From: Rathayibacter sp. VKM Ac-2754
GTDB taxonomy: Bacteria > Actinomycetota > Actinomycetes > Actinomycetales > Microbacteriaceae
Direction: 5' to 3'
Assembly (NCBI RefSeq): GCF_009807095.1
Contig: NZ_WUCC01000005.1
Coordinates: 303,726 to 367,725 of the forward strand
Length of the DNA stretch: 64,000 bases
Shown: piece by piece, positions 52,567 to 60,655 of the stretch
How the letters are laid out: every line of letters begins with the position of its first letter
Position numbering within the stretch: the stretch's first letter is position 1
Translations under genes and position numbers: made by a program
Notes under the pieces: model-generated
Databases searched by the model: none
What the model was told of the DNA's origin: nothing
What the model saw: only the letters and a program-made list of their open reading frames with translations

Positions 52567-53502
52567 TTGAGTGTCCGGGTGACGACGACATCGCGGCAGA
52601 ACCCACCCCCGCCGGCCCCCGGCACGCGGAGGATCCTCGGTGCGCATCGGGGTGTCGTGCTGCAGGGGGCGGCCGCGCACTCGTGGTTCGACGGCGCCGG
52701 CTTCGCGGTCGAGCAGGGGCAGTACCACCTGGTGACCGACGTCCTCTCGACGCCGGAGTCGCGGCTCGCCCGGGTGTGGCACACCGGTGGCCGGATGACC
52801 TCGACGGATCGGCCCACCGCGCTGGTGCTGCTCCAGCTGGAGGGCACGTCGGCGGTGACCGTCGACGGGACGAAGCGCATGCTCGGGCCCGGCGCGATCG
52901 CCTACGCGGCACCCGGGACGGCCCTCACCCTCAGGAGCGACGACCCCGTCGCTCGCGTCGAGCTCGAGAGCTCCGGCCTCGCGCTCCCCCCGCGGGCCCG
53001 GGAGGCGATCGAGCGCCGGGTCGTCCTCGACGGCACGGCCGGCGCCTTCGCGAGCGTCCTCATCGCGACCGTCAACACGGCTCTCAACAGCGCGATGCGG
53101 CCAGATGACGCCGGCTACGCCGCGTTCCTCCTCGGTCTCGGTCACCTCACCGCCGCGACCCTCACCGACGCCTCCGGGAGCCACGACGGCCCGAGGACCC
53201 TGCGGCGGCAGGACGTCTACGAGCAGGCCCTGGCGGTGATCGCGCGCGAGGCACCGGACCCGGACTTCTCGGTCGCAGGCCTGGCGCAGGCGCTCAACGT
53301 GTCGCAGCAGTACGTCCGCGTGGTGTTCGCCGTGCACGGGGCGACGGCTCGCGACGCGATCCGCGACGCGCGCGCCGACCTGGCTCGCTCCTACCTCCGC
53401 GTGAACGGCAGCCGCCTCGTCTTCACGGCGGCGGAGGCGGCCCACCTGTCGGGGTTCCGGTCGGTCGGCACGATGCGGGCGGCGCTGCGCACGGAAGGGT
53501 GA
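52567..53502 (+). CDS. AraC-type regulator 2 of the Tat-repeat module
   Basis: The 311-residue regulator has an N-terminal sensing region (HSWFDGAGFAVEQGQYHLV, STPESRLARVWHTG, LGPGAIAYAAPGTALTL) and a C-terminal AraC-like region: FSVAGLAQALNVSQQYVRVVF and AAHLSGFRSVGTMRAAL. It is homologous along its length to the regulator at 4029. A TTG at 52567 or a GTG at 52579 may be the start; neither has a strong ribosome-binding site. It is divergent from the Tat-repeat gene, its likely target. Confidence 0.82.
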   Translation: MSVRVTTTSRQNPPPPAPGTRRILGAHRGVVLQGAAAHSWFDGAGFAVEQGQYHLVTDVLSTPESRLARVWHTGGRMTSTDRPTALVLLQLEGTSAVTVDGTKRMLGPGAIAYAAPGTALTLRSDDPVARVELESSGLALPPRAREAIERRVVLDGTAGAFASVLIATVNTALNSAMRPDDAGYAAFLLGLGHLTAATLTDASGSHDGPRTLRRQDVYEQALAVIAREAPDPDFSVAGLAQALNVSQQYVRVVFAVHGATARDAIRDARADLARSYLRVNGSRLVFTAAEAAHLSGFRSVGTMRAALRTEG

Positions 53503-53643
53503 GGCCCGCCTCGAGCAGGAGACGGGAGATCCTGGCACCGTGCGGTGCGGTCGGCTCCGCTTCAGGGGGAGCGAGCGTCGCGCCCGTCGATGACGCCCGC
53601 GCTGCGGAGGAGCCCGGATCTGTCGCCCGACCTGATCGCACCG

Positions 53644-54567
53644 TCACGATGATGCTCGGCGATCAGGAGCGGTCATCCCCAGATCGCGGAAGTGGTCCTT
53701 GAGCGCGCGCGCTCCCGGGAGCCCGACCCGGCGCGCCACCCGATCCCAGTCGGCGCGGGTCGCTCCCGGGGCCGCCGCCAGCAGTTCTGCGGCGGCCCGC
53801 GCCCGAGTCAGCCGCAGCATCCGGTGCGGCGTGGAATCGACGGTCGAGAAGGCGCGCTGGAGCTGCCTCTCGCTCACGGACAGTTCGTCGGCGAGGCGTG
53901 CGACGGAGAAGCGGGGGTCCGCGAATCCCGCCTGGATCAGCCTCCGCGCGCGCAGGAGGAGACGTCGATCCGCAGCGCCGATATCCGGCATCACATCTCG
54001 TCCGGACTCCTCGAGGAGATCAGTGACGAGAGATTCGAGAGCGCGGCGGTAACCGCCGCTGAGAGGTGTCTCGAGAGATCCGACTCCTGTCAGGATCTCG
54101 TTCACGAAGACCGATATCGCTCGAATTCCCACCCTGTTCGACTCGATGGTCACCGGCCCCTGCAGAAGAGTCGGAGTGAACCTCTCAGTGAAGGCCTCAC
54201 CGAGCTCGACTTCGATGGTCGCGACCTGTTCCGTGCTCTTCGTCCTGAATGTCTGCGAGGTCAGTGCTATCACTGCCTGCCCTCGACCGAGAGCCGTTCC
54301 TCCGGGCGGGAGAAGCAGTTCGAGAAGGCCGTCCGTCACTGCCGTGAACGATATCGCAGAAGAGGATGAACCGCCGTGCACCGTCTCGCTCGGACCGCGT
54401 GAAAGGCGGGCGAGAGCCATATCCGGAGCGCGATAGGCGTCAGCGAAGAGCCGGATGTCGGCATTCTACTCCACCAGAGCGAATCCGCGGTCGCCGAGCC
54501 AGGAGACTGCCTCGGAATCAGTGAGGACGACTCTCTGCTCCAGGGTCACCAGGGGGCTGCGCAGCAT
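53644..54567 (-). pseudogene. AraC-type regulator 3, interrupted by an in-frame amber codon
   Basis: The frame from ATG 54567 (MLRSPLVTLEQRVVL, GAGGAACA upstream) encodes SWLGDRGFALVE, then TAG at 54466-54468, then continues in the same frame as NADIRLFADAYRAPDMALARL to the end. Regulator 2 has VEQGQYHLV at this point, so one CAG-to-TAG change explains the stop. The open part (ATG 54420 to 53644, 258 residues) keeps most of the sensing domain and both helix-turn-helix pairs (FSVARLADELSVSERQLQRAF). Reinitiation at 54420 could still make a shortened regulator. It is divergent from the Tat-leader gene at 54747. Confidence 0.8.
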
Positions 54568-54626
54568 TGTTCCTCGTACTCGGATCGGCTCCGAGCACTC
54601 AACCATGTCCGCACTGATCCGCATCC

Positions 54627-54664
54627 GCACGGAAAGCCGACATCGCCTGCACGGAAAGCCGACA
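54627..54664. promoter_or_regulatory. 16-bp direct repeats in the third Tat/AraC control region
   Basis: GCACGGAAAGCCGACA occurs exactly twice, at 54627-54642 and 54649-54664, with a 22-bp period (two helical turns). AraC-family proteins bind such direct repeats. The site lies between the AraC 3 start and the Tat-leader gene, and is the clearest of the three such repeats. Confidence 0.6.
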
Positions 54665-54746
54665 GAACACGCGGATTCCCCCTTCGAGAACGGTGCCGAG
54701 AGCGAGGATCGGTCGCGTTCACGCTCCCGACTATCGAAGGAATCCC

Positions 54747-55451
54747 ATGACGAAGAACCCGACGACACGCGACATCCCGATCTCCGAAGGCTGGTCGATC
54801 CCGAACGAGAACGGCGTCGGCCGTCGGACTCTGGTGAAGGGCGCCGCGTGGTCGGTCCCGGTCGTCGCCGTCGCTGTCGCCGCACCGATGGCCGCGGCGT
54901 CGAACACCCCGACGTGCGCCGACCAGAACACGAACCTCCACGCCTCCGGCAACGGCTTCAACGACGGCGCGAACGGGGCGAACTCGAGCGGACAGCACAA
55001 CGACTGGCTCGTCTTCGACGCCGGCTCCCCGCTGTTCAGCGACCTGTACCTGCAGAACACCGGTGACACGACGATCACCCGCATCCAGGCGGCGACCAGC
55101 CTCGAGATGAACGCCCACGACTCGACCGCGGCGACCGGTGGTGCCCTGATCCTCTCGGACGGGACCGTCATCGGCCCGACGACGACGATCCCGGTGTACC
55201 AGCAGGGCGGGCTGCGCTGGGTGTTCACCTACGTCTTCAGCGGCTTCTCGCTCGCGCCGGGGCAGACCGCGACCTTCCGGACGAGCTACACCACGTCTTC
55301 CACCCCGCGGGCGGACTACATCGAGGCCCGTCCGTACCAGGTCGCCCGGGCGACCGAGATCCTCTGCGCCGGCGCCCCGGTCACGCCGACCGAGAGCAAC
55401 GCGGGCGACAACGATGCCCAGAACGCGACGGGGTACTACGTGCACGGCTGA
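54747..55451 (+). CDS. Tat-leader exported protein 3 (no repeats)
   Basis: The 234-residue protein begins MTKNPTTRDIPISEGWSIPN, then leader GVGRRTLVKGAAWSVPVVAV and APMAAASNTPT, the same leader style as proteins 1 and 2 (TNRDIKIGEDWTVPN in protein 1). The mature part of about 180 residues differs: it lacks the Ig-like domain and the repeats and has an SDLYLQNTGDTTITRI beta stretch, LAPGQTATFRTSY, and ends in TGYYVHG. Two Cys are present. ATG 54747 has GAAGGA upstream. A secreted, beta-rich fold is likely; role unknown. Confidence 0.82.
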   Translation: MTKNPTTRDIPISEGWSIPNENGVGRRTLVKGAAWSVPVVAVAVAAPMAAASNTPTCADQNTNLHASGNGFNDGANGANSSGQHNDWLVFDAGSPLFSDLYLQNTGDTTITRIQAATSLEMNAHDSTAATGGALILSDGTVIGPTTTIPVYQQGGLRWVFTYVFSGFSLAPGQTATFRTSYTTSSTPRADYIEARPYQVARATEILCAGAPVTPTESNAGDNDAQNATGYYVHG

Positions 55452-55468
55452 TCCCGCAGCGCCGACAG

Positions 55469-55500
55469 CGGAGGCGCGCCCCCGCGGGGACGCGCCTCCG
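55469..55500. terminator. bidirectional terminator
   Basis: CGGAGGCGCG (55469-55478) pairs exactly with CGCGCCTCCG (55491-55500). It lies between the convergent Tat-leader gene 3 and the short LuxR gene. Confidence 0.75.
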
Positions 55501-55526
55501 CGTCGTCCGCGGCTCGCGACGCGGCG

Positions 55527-56093
55527 TCACTCGGGCCGGAGGCGGCGGTGCAGCCGGACGAGCTCGGCGCGGGTCGAGACGCCGAGCTTGCGGTAGGTGC
55601 TGCGCAGCTGGCTCTTCACGGTGTGGGGGCTGACGCCGAGGGTGGCGGCGATCTCGGGCACGCTCCCGCCGGCGACGGCGTGCTCGACGACGATCCGCTC
55701 TCGACCGCTGAAGGTGGCGAACCCGGCGGCGAGGGGCATGACGCGCTGCCTCCGCAGGTGCGCGGCTGCCTCAGCGCGGAGGTCGTCGGGGAGCGTGGTG
55801 AACGCGGAGTAGGACCTGCTGGCGTGGGCGACGCCCACCGCTTCCTCGAGGAGGGCGGTGCGCCGATCGCGGGCGTCCGTCGCCAGGGCCGTCGCGAGCA
55901 GGGCGAGCACGAGGATGCGGGGCCGCGATCCGTCGACGCGCAGCAGCGGCTCCGCGATCTCCCGGGCGAGCCCGTGCCGGCCGAGGCGGACGAGGCGGAC
56001 GGCGCGCACCGAGGCGGAGAGCTGGCGCAGCGCGCCTCCGGCGGTGGCCGCTCGGAGGCGGACCTCGGGTGGCGAGCGGTGAACCGGTTCCAT
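55527..56093 (-). CDS. short LuxR-family protein (internally deleted paralog)
   Basis: The 188-residue protein aligns with the 510-residue LuxR protein at 754-2286 at both ends: MEPVHRSPPEVRLRAAT with MHPVDQSATAARLRAAT, then ALRQLSASVRAVRLVRLG with LLRQAPAAVHAMRLARYG through to the helix-turn-helix SVPEIAATLGVSPHTVKSQL and YRKLG. About 310 central residues are missing in frame. The DNA-binding region is intact, so a small regulator may be functional. The gene sits beside Tat-leader gene 3 as the long form sits beside gene 1. Confidence 0.82.
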   Translation of the reverse strand: MEPVHRSPPEVRLRAATAGGALRQLSASVRAVRLVRLGRHGLAREIAEPLLRVDGSRPRILVLALLATALATDARDRRTALLEEAVGVAHASRSYSAFTTLPDDLRAEAAAHLRRQRVMPLAAGFATFSGRERIVVEHAVAGGSVPEIAATLGVSPHTVKSQLRSTYRKLGVSTRAELVRLHRRLRPE

Positions 56094-56156
56094 GCGTCCA
56101 GTGGCGCCCGCGCTCCCCTCTCCGTCTCGACCGGGTGCGGATCCGGCAGCTCGGGG

Positions 56157-56597
56157 TCAGTCGAAGCGGCGGCCCGCCGGCAGGGGCGGCAGCAGGAAGA
56201 GGATGACCAGGAAGACGACTCCGGCGATCGGGATGAACACCGCGAGGATCCAGAGCCCGCTGCGGTTCACATCGTGCAGCCGCCGCCAGATCAGCGCGAG
56301 CGACGGGATCAGGGTGGCCAGGCTGATGATGCCGGCGAGGACGGCGACCCAGCCGGTCTCGTAGGCGGCGGCGTTGCGGAACGGCGCCAGCACCAGCTCG
56401 AAGCCGGACTGCGATCCGTCGAGCAGCCGGAGCAGCACGGTGAGGATCGTGCCCGCGAGGACCATCCACCAGTACTCCGCGCGGCTCGCACGCCCGCGGA
56501 AGGTGGCGTACTTGGCGAAGAAGCGGCGGACGGCGGCGGTGGCCGGTGCGCCGTAGTAGGGGAGCGAGAGCGGCGGCTCATCGGTGCGCGGGCTCAT
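56157..56597 (-). CDS. DUF805 membrane protein
   Basis: The 146-residue membrane protein of the DUF805 family has ATFRGRASRAEYWWMVLAG (the RxSRxEYWW motif), LIPSLALIWRRLHDVNRSG (RRLHDxNRSG) and helices around them, three to four in all. The family is common in bacteria with no known activity. ATG 56597 has AGGA upstream; the ATG at 56618 is the longer choice. Confidence 0.9.
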   Translation of the reverse strand: MSPRTDEPPLSLPYYGAPATAAVRRFFAKYATFRGRASRAEYWWMVLAGTILTVLLRLLDGSQSGFELVLAPFRNAAAYETGWVAVLAGIISLATLIPSLALIWRRLHDVNRSGLWILAVFIPIAGVVFLVILFLLPPLPAGRRFD

Positions 56598-56724
56598 CGG
56601 GTGCGTCCTGTGCGGCACTGGGACGAGGCGGTCGGCGTGATCGCGGTCATCCCTCGACGCTATCGCGGCGCCACGGGCGGGGCGTCGGCCGCCAGGGGGA
56701 GTCCGCGCCCGGGGTCGCGAGCCC

Positions 56725-57078
56725 CTAGGGGTGAACGGGCCGCAGCTGCTCCTCGGTGATCGGGAACGGCACCGAGAAGTGCAGCTCCGTCGCCCTGGTG
56801 TCGCCCCAGTCGTCCTTCGTCACGCGGACGGCGTCGGGAGAGACCTCGGCGATGCGGACCCGCAGCCACGATCCGTCGTCCAGACGCAGCTCGTGCGGGT
56901 CGGCGAGGTAGCTCAGCCCGATCCCGTCGAGGGTCTCCTCGGCGACCATCCACTCGACGACCCCGGTGCGTCGTCGCCCGAGCAGGTCGATCACGACGAA
57001 GCCGTCGAGCGCGGGCGCCATCCAGCCGAGTCGCTCGCCGTCGTCGGAGCGTCGGTGCTCGATCCAGTCCTTCTCCAT
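56725..57078 (-). CDS. small conserved hypothetical protein
   Basis: The 117-residue soluble protein contains DWIEHRRSDDGERLGWM, GFVVIDLLGRRRTGVVEW and LRVRIAEVSPDAVRVTKDDWG. Alternating hydrophobic strands suggest a compact beta fold. No family could be named. ATG 57078 is a clear start; it is a single-gene unit. Confidence 0.7.
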   Translation of the reverse strand: MEKDWIEHRRSDDGERLGWMAPALDGFVVIDLLGRRRTGVVEWMVAEETLDGIGLSYLADPHELRLDDGSWLRVRIAEVSPDAVRVTKDDWGDTRATELHFSVPFPITEEQLRPVHP

Positions 57079-57213
57079 GCAGGCGAGAGTAGCGATCGTC
57101 GTGCCGCGAGGTGTCCGGCCGATCGTGTCCCGCGGATCGAATCGGGTGTGCTGCGCCGTCCGATCGCGCCGGCGCTGCGAGACCGCGGCCTGCTGCGCGT
57201 CGAGCGCTCGGTC

Positions 57214-57933
57214 TCAGCCGGCGGAGTCGGCCGCCGGACTCGCGGACCGAGAAGCCCGCTGGCCGAGGGCGGCGGAGACGCCCTCCCGCGCGTCGCGGAG
57301 AGCGAGCGTCCGCTCCTCGGCGGAGAGGCGGGCGGGGCTGTGCGTGATGACCGGTGGCAGGACCTCGTAGCCGACGAACTCGAGCATCCCGCGGTGGATG
57401 TGGAACAGGAACGACCGCATGTCGCCGTAGCCGTCGGCGGCGTCCGGCGCGAACTCCGGCCCTCCTCCTCCGGTGGTGAGGAGCAGGACGGCCTTCCTGC
57501 CGCGCATCCCGCCCTCGGCGAAGATCCCGTGCTCGCCGCCGAACGTCGCGCCCATCACGAAGACCCGGTCGATCCAGCCCTTCATGATCGCCGGCATCGA
57601 GAACCACCACAGCGGGAACGAGAGCACCAGCAGATCCGCCCGCATCAGTCGATCGAGGTGGGCCTGCACCGGGTGCCCGAGCGTCCCGGCGGTCACCGCG
57701 GTCATCTGCTCGGCCTGCGGCTTGAAGTAGTCGGCGTCGCGCGCGAACTGGTCGCGATGCAGGACCGGATCCCAGTCGTCGGAGTACAGGTCGAGGCGCT
57801 CGACCTCGAGACCGTCGGCGCGCAGGTGCTCGGTGACGGCGTCGGCCTGGGCGGTGGAGAAGGAACGGGGCTCCGGGTGGGCGTGGACGATCAGGGCGCG
57901 GCGCACCGGAGCGGTCGTCAGTGAGTCGGTCAT
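57214..57933 (-). CDS. NAD(P)H:quinone oxidoreductase-like flavoprotein
   Basis: The 239-residue flavodoxin-fold (Flavodoxin_2) protein has ALIVHAHPEPRSFS (flavin phosphate loop), ADLLVLSFPLWWFSMPAIMKGWIDRVF and TTGGGGPEF, all characteristic of NQO/MdaB-type reductases. It would reduce quinones by two electrons, using NAD(P)H. A palindrome lies between it and the ArsR gene just upstream, so it is probably ArsR-controlled. The C-terminus is extended and Ala/Ser-rich. Confidence 0.9.
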   Translation of the reverse strand: MTDSLTTAPVRRALIVHAHPEPRSFSTAQADAVTEHLRADGLEVERLDLYSDDWDPVLHRDQFARDADYFKPQAEQMTAVTAGTLGHPVQAHLDRLMRADLLVLSFPLWWFSMPAIMKGWIDRVFVMGATFGGEHGIFAEGGMRGRKAVLLLTTGGGGPEFAPDAADGYGDMRSFLFHIHRGMLEFVGYEVLPPVITHSPARLSAEERTLALRDAREGVSAALGQRASRSASPAADSAG

Positions 57934-57941
57934 GACTCCAA

Positions 57942-57963
57942 CATATCGACGATTCGCGATATG
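57942..57963. promoter_or_regulatory. ArsR-type operator
   Basis: CATATCG (57942-57948) and CGATATG (57957-57963) form an inverted repeat with 8-base spacer, typical of ArsR/SmtB boxes. It starts 8 bases upstream of the oxidoreductase ATG and ends 3 bases before the ArsR stop. Confidence 0.6.
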
Positions 57964-57966
57964 TAG

Positions 57967-58278
57967 CTAGATCGAGGACTGCAGGCGCTTCATCAGATCG
58001 TCGACCTCGGTGCCGTTCCGGCGGTAGTGCGTCCACTTGCCCACGCGGGTCGACCTCACGAGGCCGGCGCGCTCGAGGGTCCCCATGTAGGTCGAGATGG
58101 TCGACTGCGCGAGGCCGGACTTCGCGGCCAGGTGGGTGACGCAGACGCCGAACTCGGCGCGGTCGGCGATCGGCTCGTAGTCGTCGAAGGAGGTCTCGGG
58201 GGAACGCAGCCACTCCATGATCTGCAGTCGCGTCGGGTTGCCCAGCGCTTTCAGAATCTCGACGAGCCCGGTGTCCAT
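57967..58278 (-). CDS. ArsR-family regulator
   Basis: The 103-residue winged-helix regulator reads EILKALGNPTRLQIMEWLRS and LAAKSGLAQSTISTYMGTLE, then RAGLVRSTRVGKWTHYRRNG. A single Cys (FGVCVTHL) lies near the recognition helix; no paired Cys metal site of ArsR/SmtB is evident, so it may sense an oxidant or small molecule. ATG 58278 matches family starts. It lies upstream of the quinone reductase on the same strand. Confidence 0.88.
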   Translation of the reverse strand: MDTGLVEILKALGNPTRLQIMEWLRSPETSFDDYEPIADRAEFGVCVTHLAAKSGLAQSTISTYMGTLERAGLVRSTRVGKWTHYRRNGTEVDDLMKRLQSSI

Positions 58279-58462
58279 CGCTCGATTCTCCTCCTCCCGG
58301 CGGCGTGCCTCGGCGTCGCCGCCCCCTTCGATCCGTCGCAGAGGCACCGTGCTGCTCGATGACACGGGTGTTCCGTGACGGGTCGAACGCCTCCGGGCCT
58401 TCCGTACACTGGCGGGCGGCCTCGACGTCCCTGACGAGGGGCGAGGCCGACAGGGGGAGACG

Positions 58463-59647
58463 ATGACCACGAAGGAACGCGGTGTCCGGCACGGGCGTCT
58501 CCGACCCCGCTCCGGTGCCCGCACGCTGCTGCTCGGCGTGGCGGCGTGCCTCGGAGTCGTCGCGGTGAGCGGATCCTCCCTCGTCGCGATCGCGACGGCG
58601 AGCATCAGCCGCAACGTGACCGACAACGCGGTCGATCTGGGCGTCGCGCCCGCCGAGGAGCCCGAGGCGCCGCAGCTCGGCGCCATCGAGGGCGGCTTCA
58701 ACGTCCTCGTGGTCGGGACCGACAACGATGCGACCCAGGGCGACCAGTTCGGGGAGCGCGACGACACGCTCAACGACGTCAACATCCTGCTGCACGTCTC
58801 GGCCGACCACCGCAGCGCGACGGTGATCAGCTTCCCCCGCGACCTCATCCTGGACAGGCCGGAGTGCACCGACCCGGAGACGGGCACGGTCACGGAGGCC
58901 GAGAGCGGCGTCCCGCTCAACTCCGCGTTCCAGTACGGCGGACTGGCCTGCGTGAACGACACCGTGCAGCAGTTCACGGGTCTCACCGTCCCCTACGCCG
59001 GCTGGGTCTCGTTCAACGGAGTCATCGAGATGAGCAACGCCGTCGGAGGCGTGCCGATCTGCCTCGCCGGGCCGATTCTCGACACCGACTCCGGGCTCGA
59101 CCTGCCCGCGGGCACGAGCACCGTCTCGGGCGCGACGGCGCTCGCCTTCCTCCGCACCCGGCACGGCGTCGGCGACGGCAGCGACCTCAGCCGCATCTCC
59201 TCGCAGCAGCAGTACCTCGCGTCGCTGATGCGCACCGTCCGCTCGGCCGACACCCTCTCGAACTTCCCCGCGATGTACGGCCTCGCCCAGGCGGCGTCCT
59301 CGAACGCGCACCTCTCCACCACGATGACGAGCCCCGCGACGATGATCTCGCTGGCCCTCGCGCTCAAGGACGTCGACCTCTCGCAGATGGTCTTCGTGCA
59401 GTACCCGGCGCTCGACGACCCGGACTACCCGGGGAAGGTGGTTCCCGACACCGTGCTGGGCGCCGAGCTCATGGCCCGCGTCCTCAGCGACGAGCCGGTC
59501 ACCCTCGAGTCGGCCGCCGAGGAGGTGCCCGTCGCGACGGAGGCGCCGGTCGCGGAGGAACCGGCGGCCGGCACGCCCGCGCCGGAGCCGCTGTCCGCTC
59601 CCGGCCAGACCGCGGCGGAGGAGACCTGCGCGGTCCCGTCGGAGTGA
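58463..59647 (+). CDS. LytR-CpsA-Psr (LCP) family protein
   Basis: The 394-residue protein has one N-terminal membrane helix (TLLLGVAACLGVVAVSG) and an extracellular LCP domain: NVLVVGTDN, RDDTLNDVNILLHVS, VISFPRDLIL, FNGVIEMSNAVGGVPICL, ALAFLRTRHGVGDGSDLSRI. LCP proteins attach glycopolymers to peptidoglycan; the Arg and Asp residues for pyrophosphate binding are present. A Pro/Ala/Glu-rich tail follows. GATAAC-like promoter features were not found. It is a single gene. Confidence 0.9.
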   Translation: MTTKERGVRHGRLRPRSGARTLLLGVAACLGVVAVSGSSLVAIATASISRNVTDNAVDLGVAPAEEPEAPQLGAIEGGFNVLVVGTDNDATQGDQFGERDDTLNDVNILLHVSADHRSATVISFPRDLILDRPECTDPETGTVTEAESGVPLNSAFQYGGLACVNDTVQQFTGLTVPYAGWVSFNGVIEMSNAVGGVPICLAGPILDTDSGLDLPAGTSTVSGATALAFLRTRHGVGDGSDLSRISSQQQYLASLMRTVRSADTLSNFPAMYGLAQAASSNAHLSTTMTSPATMISLALALKDVDLSQMVFVQYPALDDPDYPGKVVPDTVLGAELMARVLSDEPVTLESAAEEVPVATEAPVAEEPAAGTPAPEPLSAPGQTAAEETCAVPSE

Positions 59648-59962
59648 TGCCGGCTCGGCGGTCCGTCCGGGGAATCGGCAGCGCCGAGCCTGCCGCTCGA
59701 TCGGTCGAGCCGCACAACTGAGGCTGAGAGATGCGAAGTCCCGAGACTCCGCGCATTCGGGCTCACCAGCCTTACCTCTGCAGACGTTTCCCGTGAGCCG
59801 CGGCCGAATCGCGTGGATCGAGTTCGATCCACGACGACGCAGGCCCGCGGCCGTCAGGCGCAGCGGGCGAGGTGCTGCTTCAGGTCGGCGCGGGTCGGGC
59901 TCCGCAGCGTGGACTCTGTCCGGGCAGCACTCCGCGCCCGTGCTCGGGCCGTCGCCCGTGTG
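59648..59962. other. spacer with a hairpin and possible regulator remnant
   Basis: CGTGGATCGA (59813-59822) and TCGATCCACG (59825-59834) form a perfect 10-bp hairpin with GT loop. A minus-strand frame ending at about 59855 reads TLRSPTRADLKQHLARCA, loosely like a LuxR C-terminus, but this is weak. No gene is called. Confidence 0.4.
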
Positions 59963-60547
59963 TCAGTGCCGCGGAGCGAGGGCACCCGAGATCAGGGTCT
60001 GCACCAGGGCGCCGGCGTCGTAGCCGGGGTCGCCGGCCGCGCCGATGCAGAGATTCCCCACGCCCCGCAGCAGGGCGTACCCGTCGAGGGCCGGATCGTG
60101 TCCGATGCCGGCGCGTGCCGCATCGAGCAGCGAGCCGAAGACGGGGACCAGCCGGTCGACGAAGTAGCGGTGCAGCGCGTCCGATCCCGCGCTGTCACCC
60201 TGCAGGGCGCCGGCGAGCCCGTGCTTGGTCACGAGGAAGTCGACGAACATCGCCACCCACGCGCGCAGCGCCTCCTCCGCCGTCGAACTCTCTGCGAGGA
60301 GGCGCGGCCCCGCTTCTGCGCAGGCCTCGACCTGGTGCCGGTACACGGCGACGACCAGCTCCGGCCGCGTCGGGAAGTGGCGGTAGACGGTGCCGACGCC
60401 AACGCCCGCCCTCGCGGCGATGTCGCGGACCGGGGCGTCGACTCCCGACTCGACGAACACCTGCGCCGCCGCGGCGAGCAGGGACTCCTGACTCCGGCGC
60501 GGCCGTCCGACGGGTCGGGGCGGCGCGTCGGGCGATTCTCCGGTCAC
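59963..60547 (-). CDS. TetR-family regulator
   Basis: The 194-residue regulator has RRSQESLLAAAAQVFVESGVDA and IAARAGVGVGTVYRHFPTR, a canonical TetR helix-turn-helix. The C-terminal domain (WVAMFVDFLVTKHGL) matches the TetR_C group often beside hydrolases. GTG 60547 has GAGGAG upstream. It is divergent from the alpha/beta-hydrolase at 60656, with an operator between. Confidence 0.9.
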   Translation of the reverse strand: MTGESPDAPPRPVGRPRRSQESLLAAAAQVFVESGVDAPVRDIAARAGVGVGTVYRHFPTRPELVVAVYRHQVEACAEAGPRLLAESSTAEEALRAWVAMFVDFLVTKHGLAGALQGDSAGSDALHRYFVDRLVPVFGSLLDAARAGIGHDPALDGYALLRGVGNLCIGAAGDPGYDAGALVQTLISGALAPRH

Positions 60548-60571
60548 GGCTCCTCCTCAGCGGGCCTTGCT

Positions 60572-60592
60572 TTACGGAACAATGATCCGTAA
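60572..60592. promoter_or_regulatory. TetR operator
   Basis: TTACGGA (60572-60578) and TCCGTAA (60586-60592) form a perfect 7-7-7 inverted repeat between the divergent TetR and hydrolase genes. Its A+T content stands out from the surroundings. Confidence 0.7.
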
Positions 60593-60655
60593 CGTTTGCG
60601 GAGCGACGCTCCGATAACCATCCTGCCAGAGCGCGCCTCCCGGGAAGGACCCACC

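Noticed and set aside
56660..59311. 883-codon minus-strand frame
   Set aside because: It is antisense to the LCP gene and overlaps several real minus-strand genes out of frame; no motif is visible.
59855..59940. Possible LuxR C-terminal remnant on the minus strand
   Set aside because: Only a few residues (RSPTRADL) resemble LuxR ends, and the HTH helices are absent.
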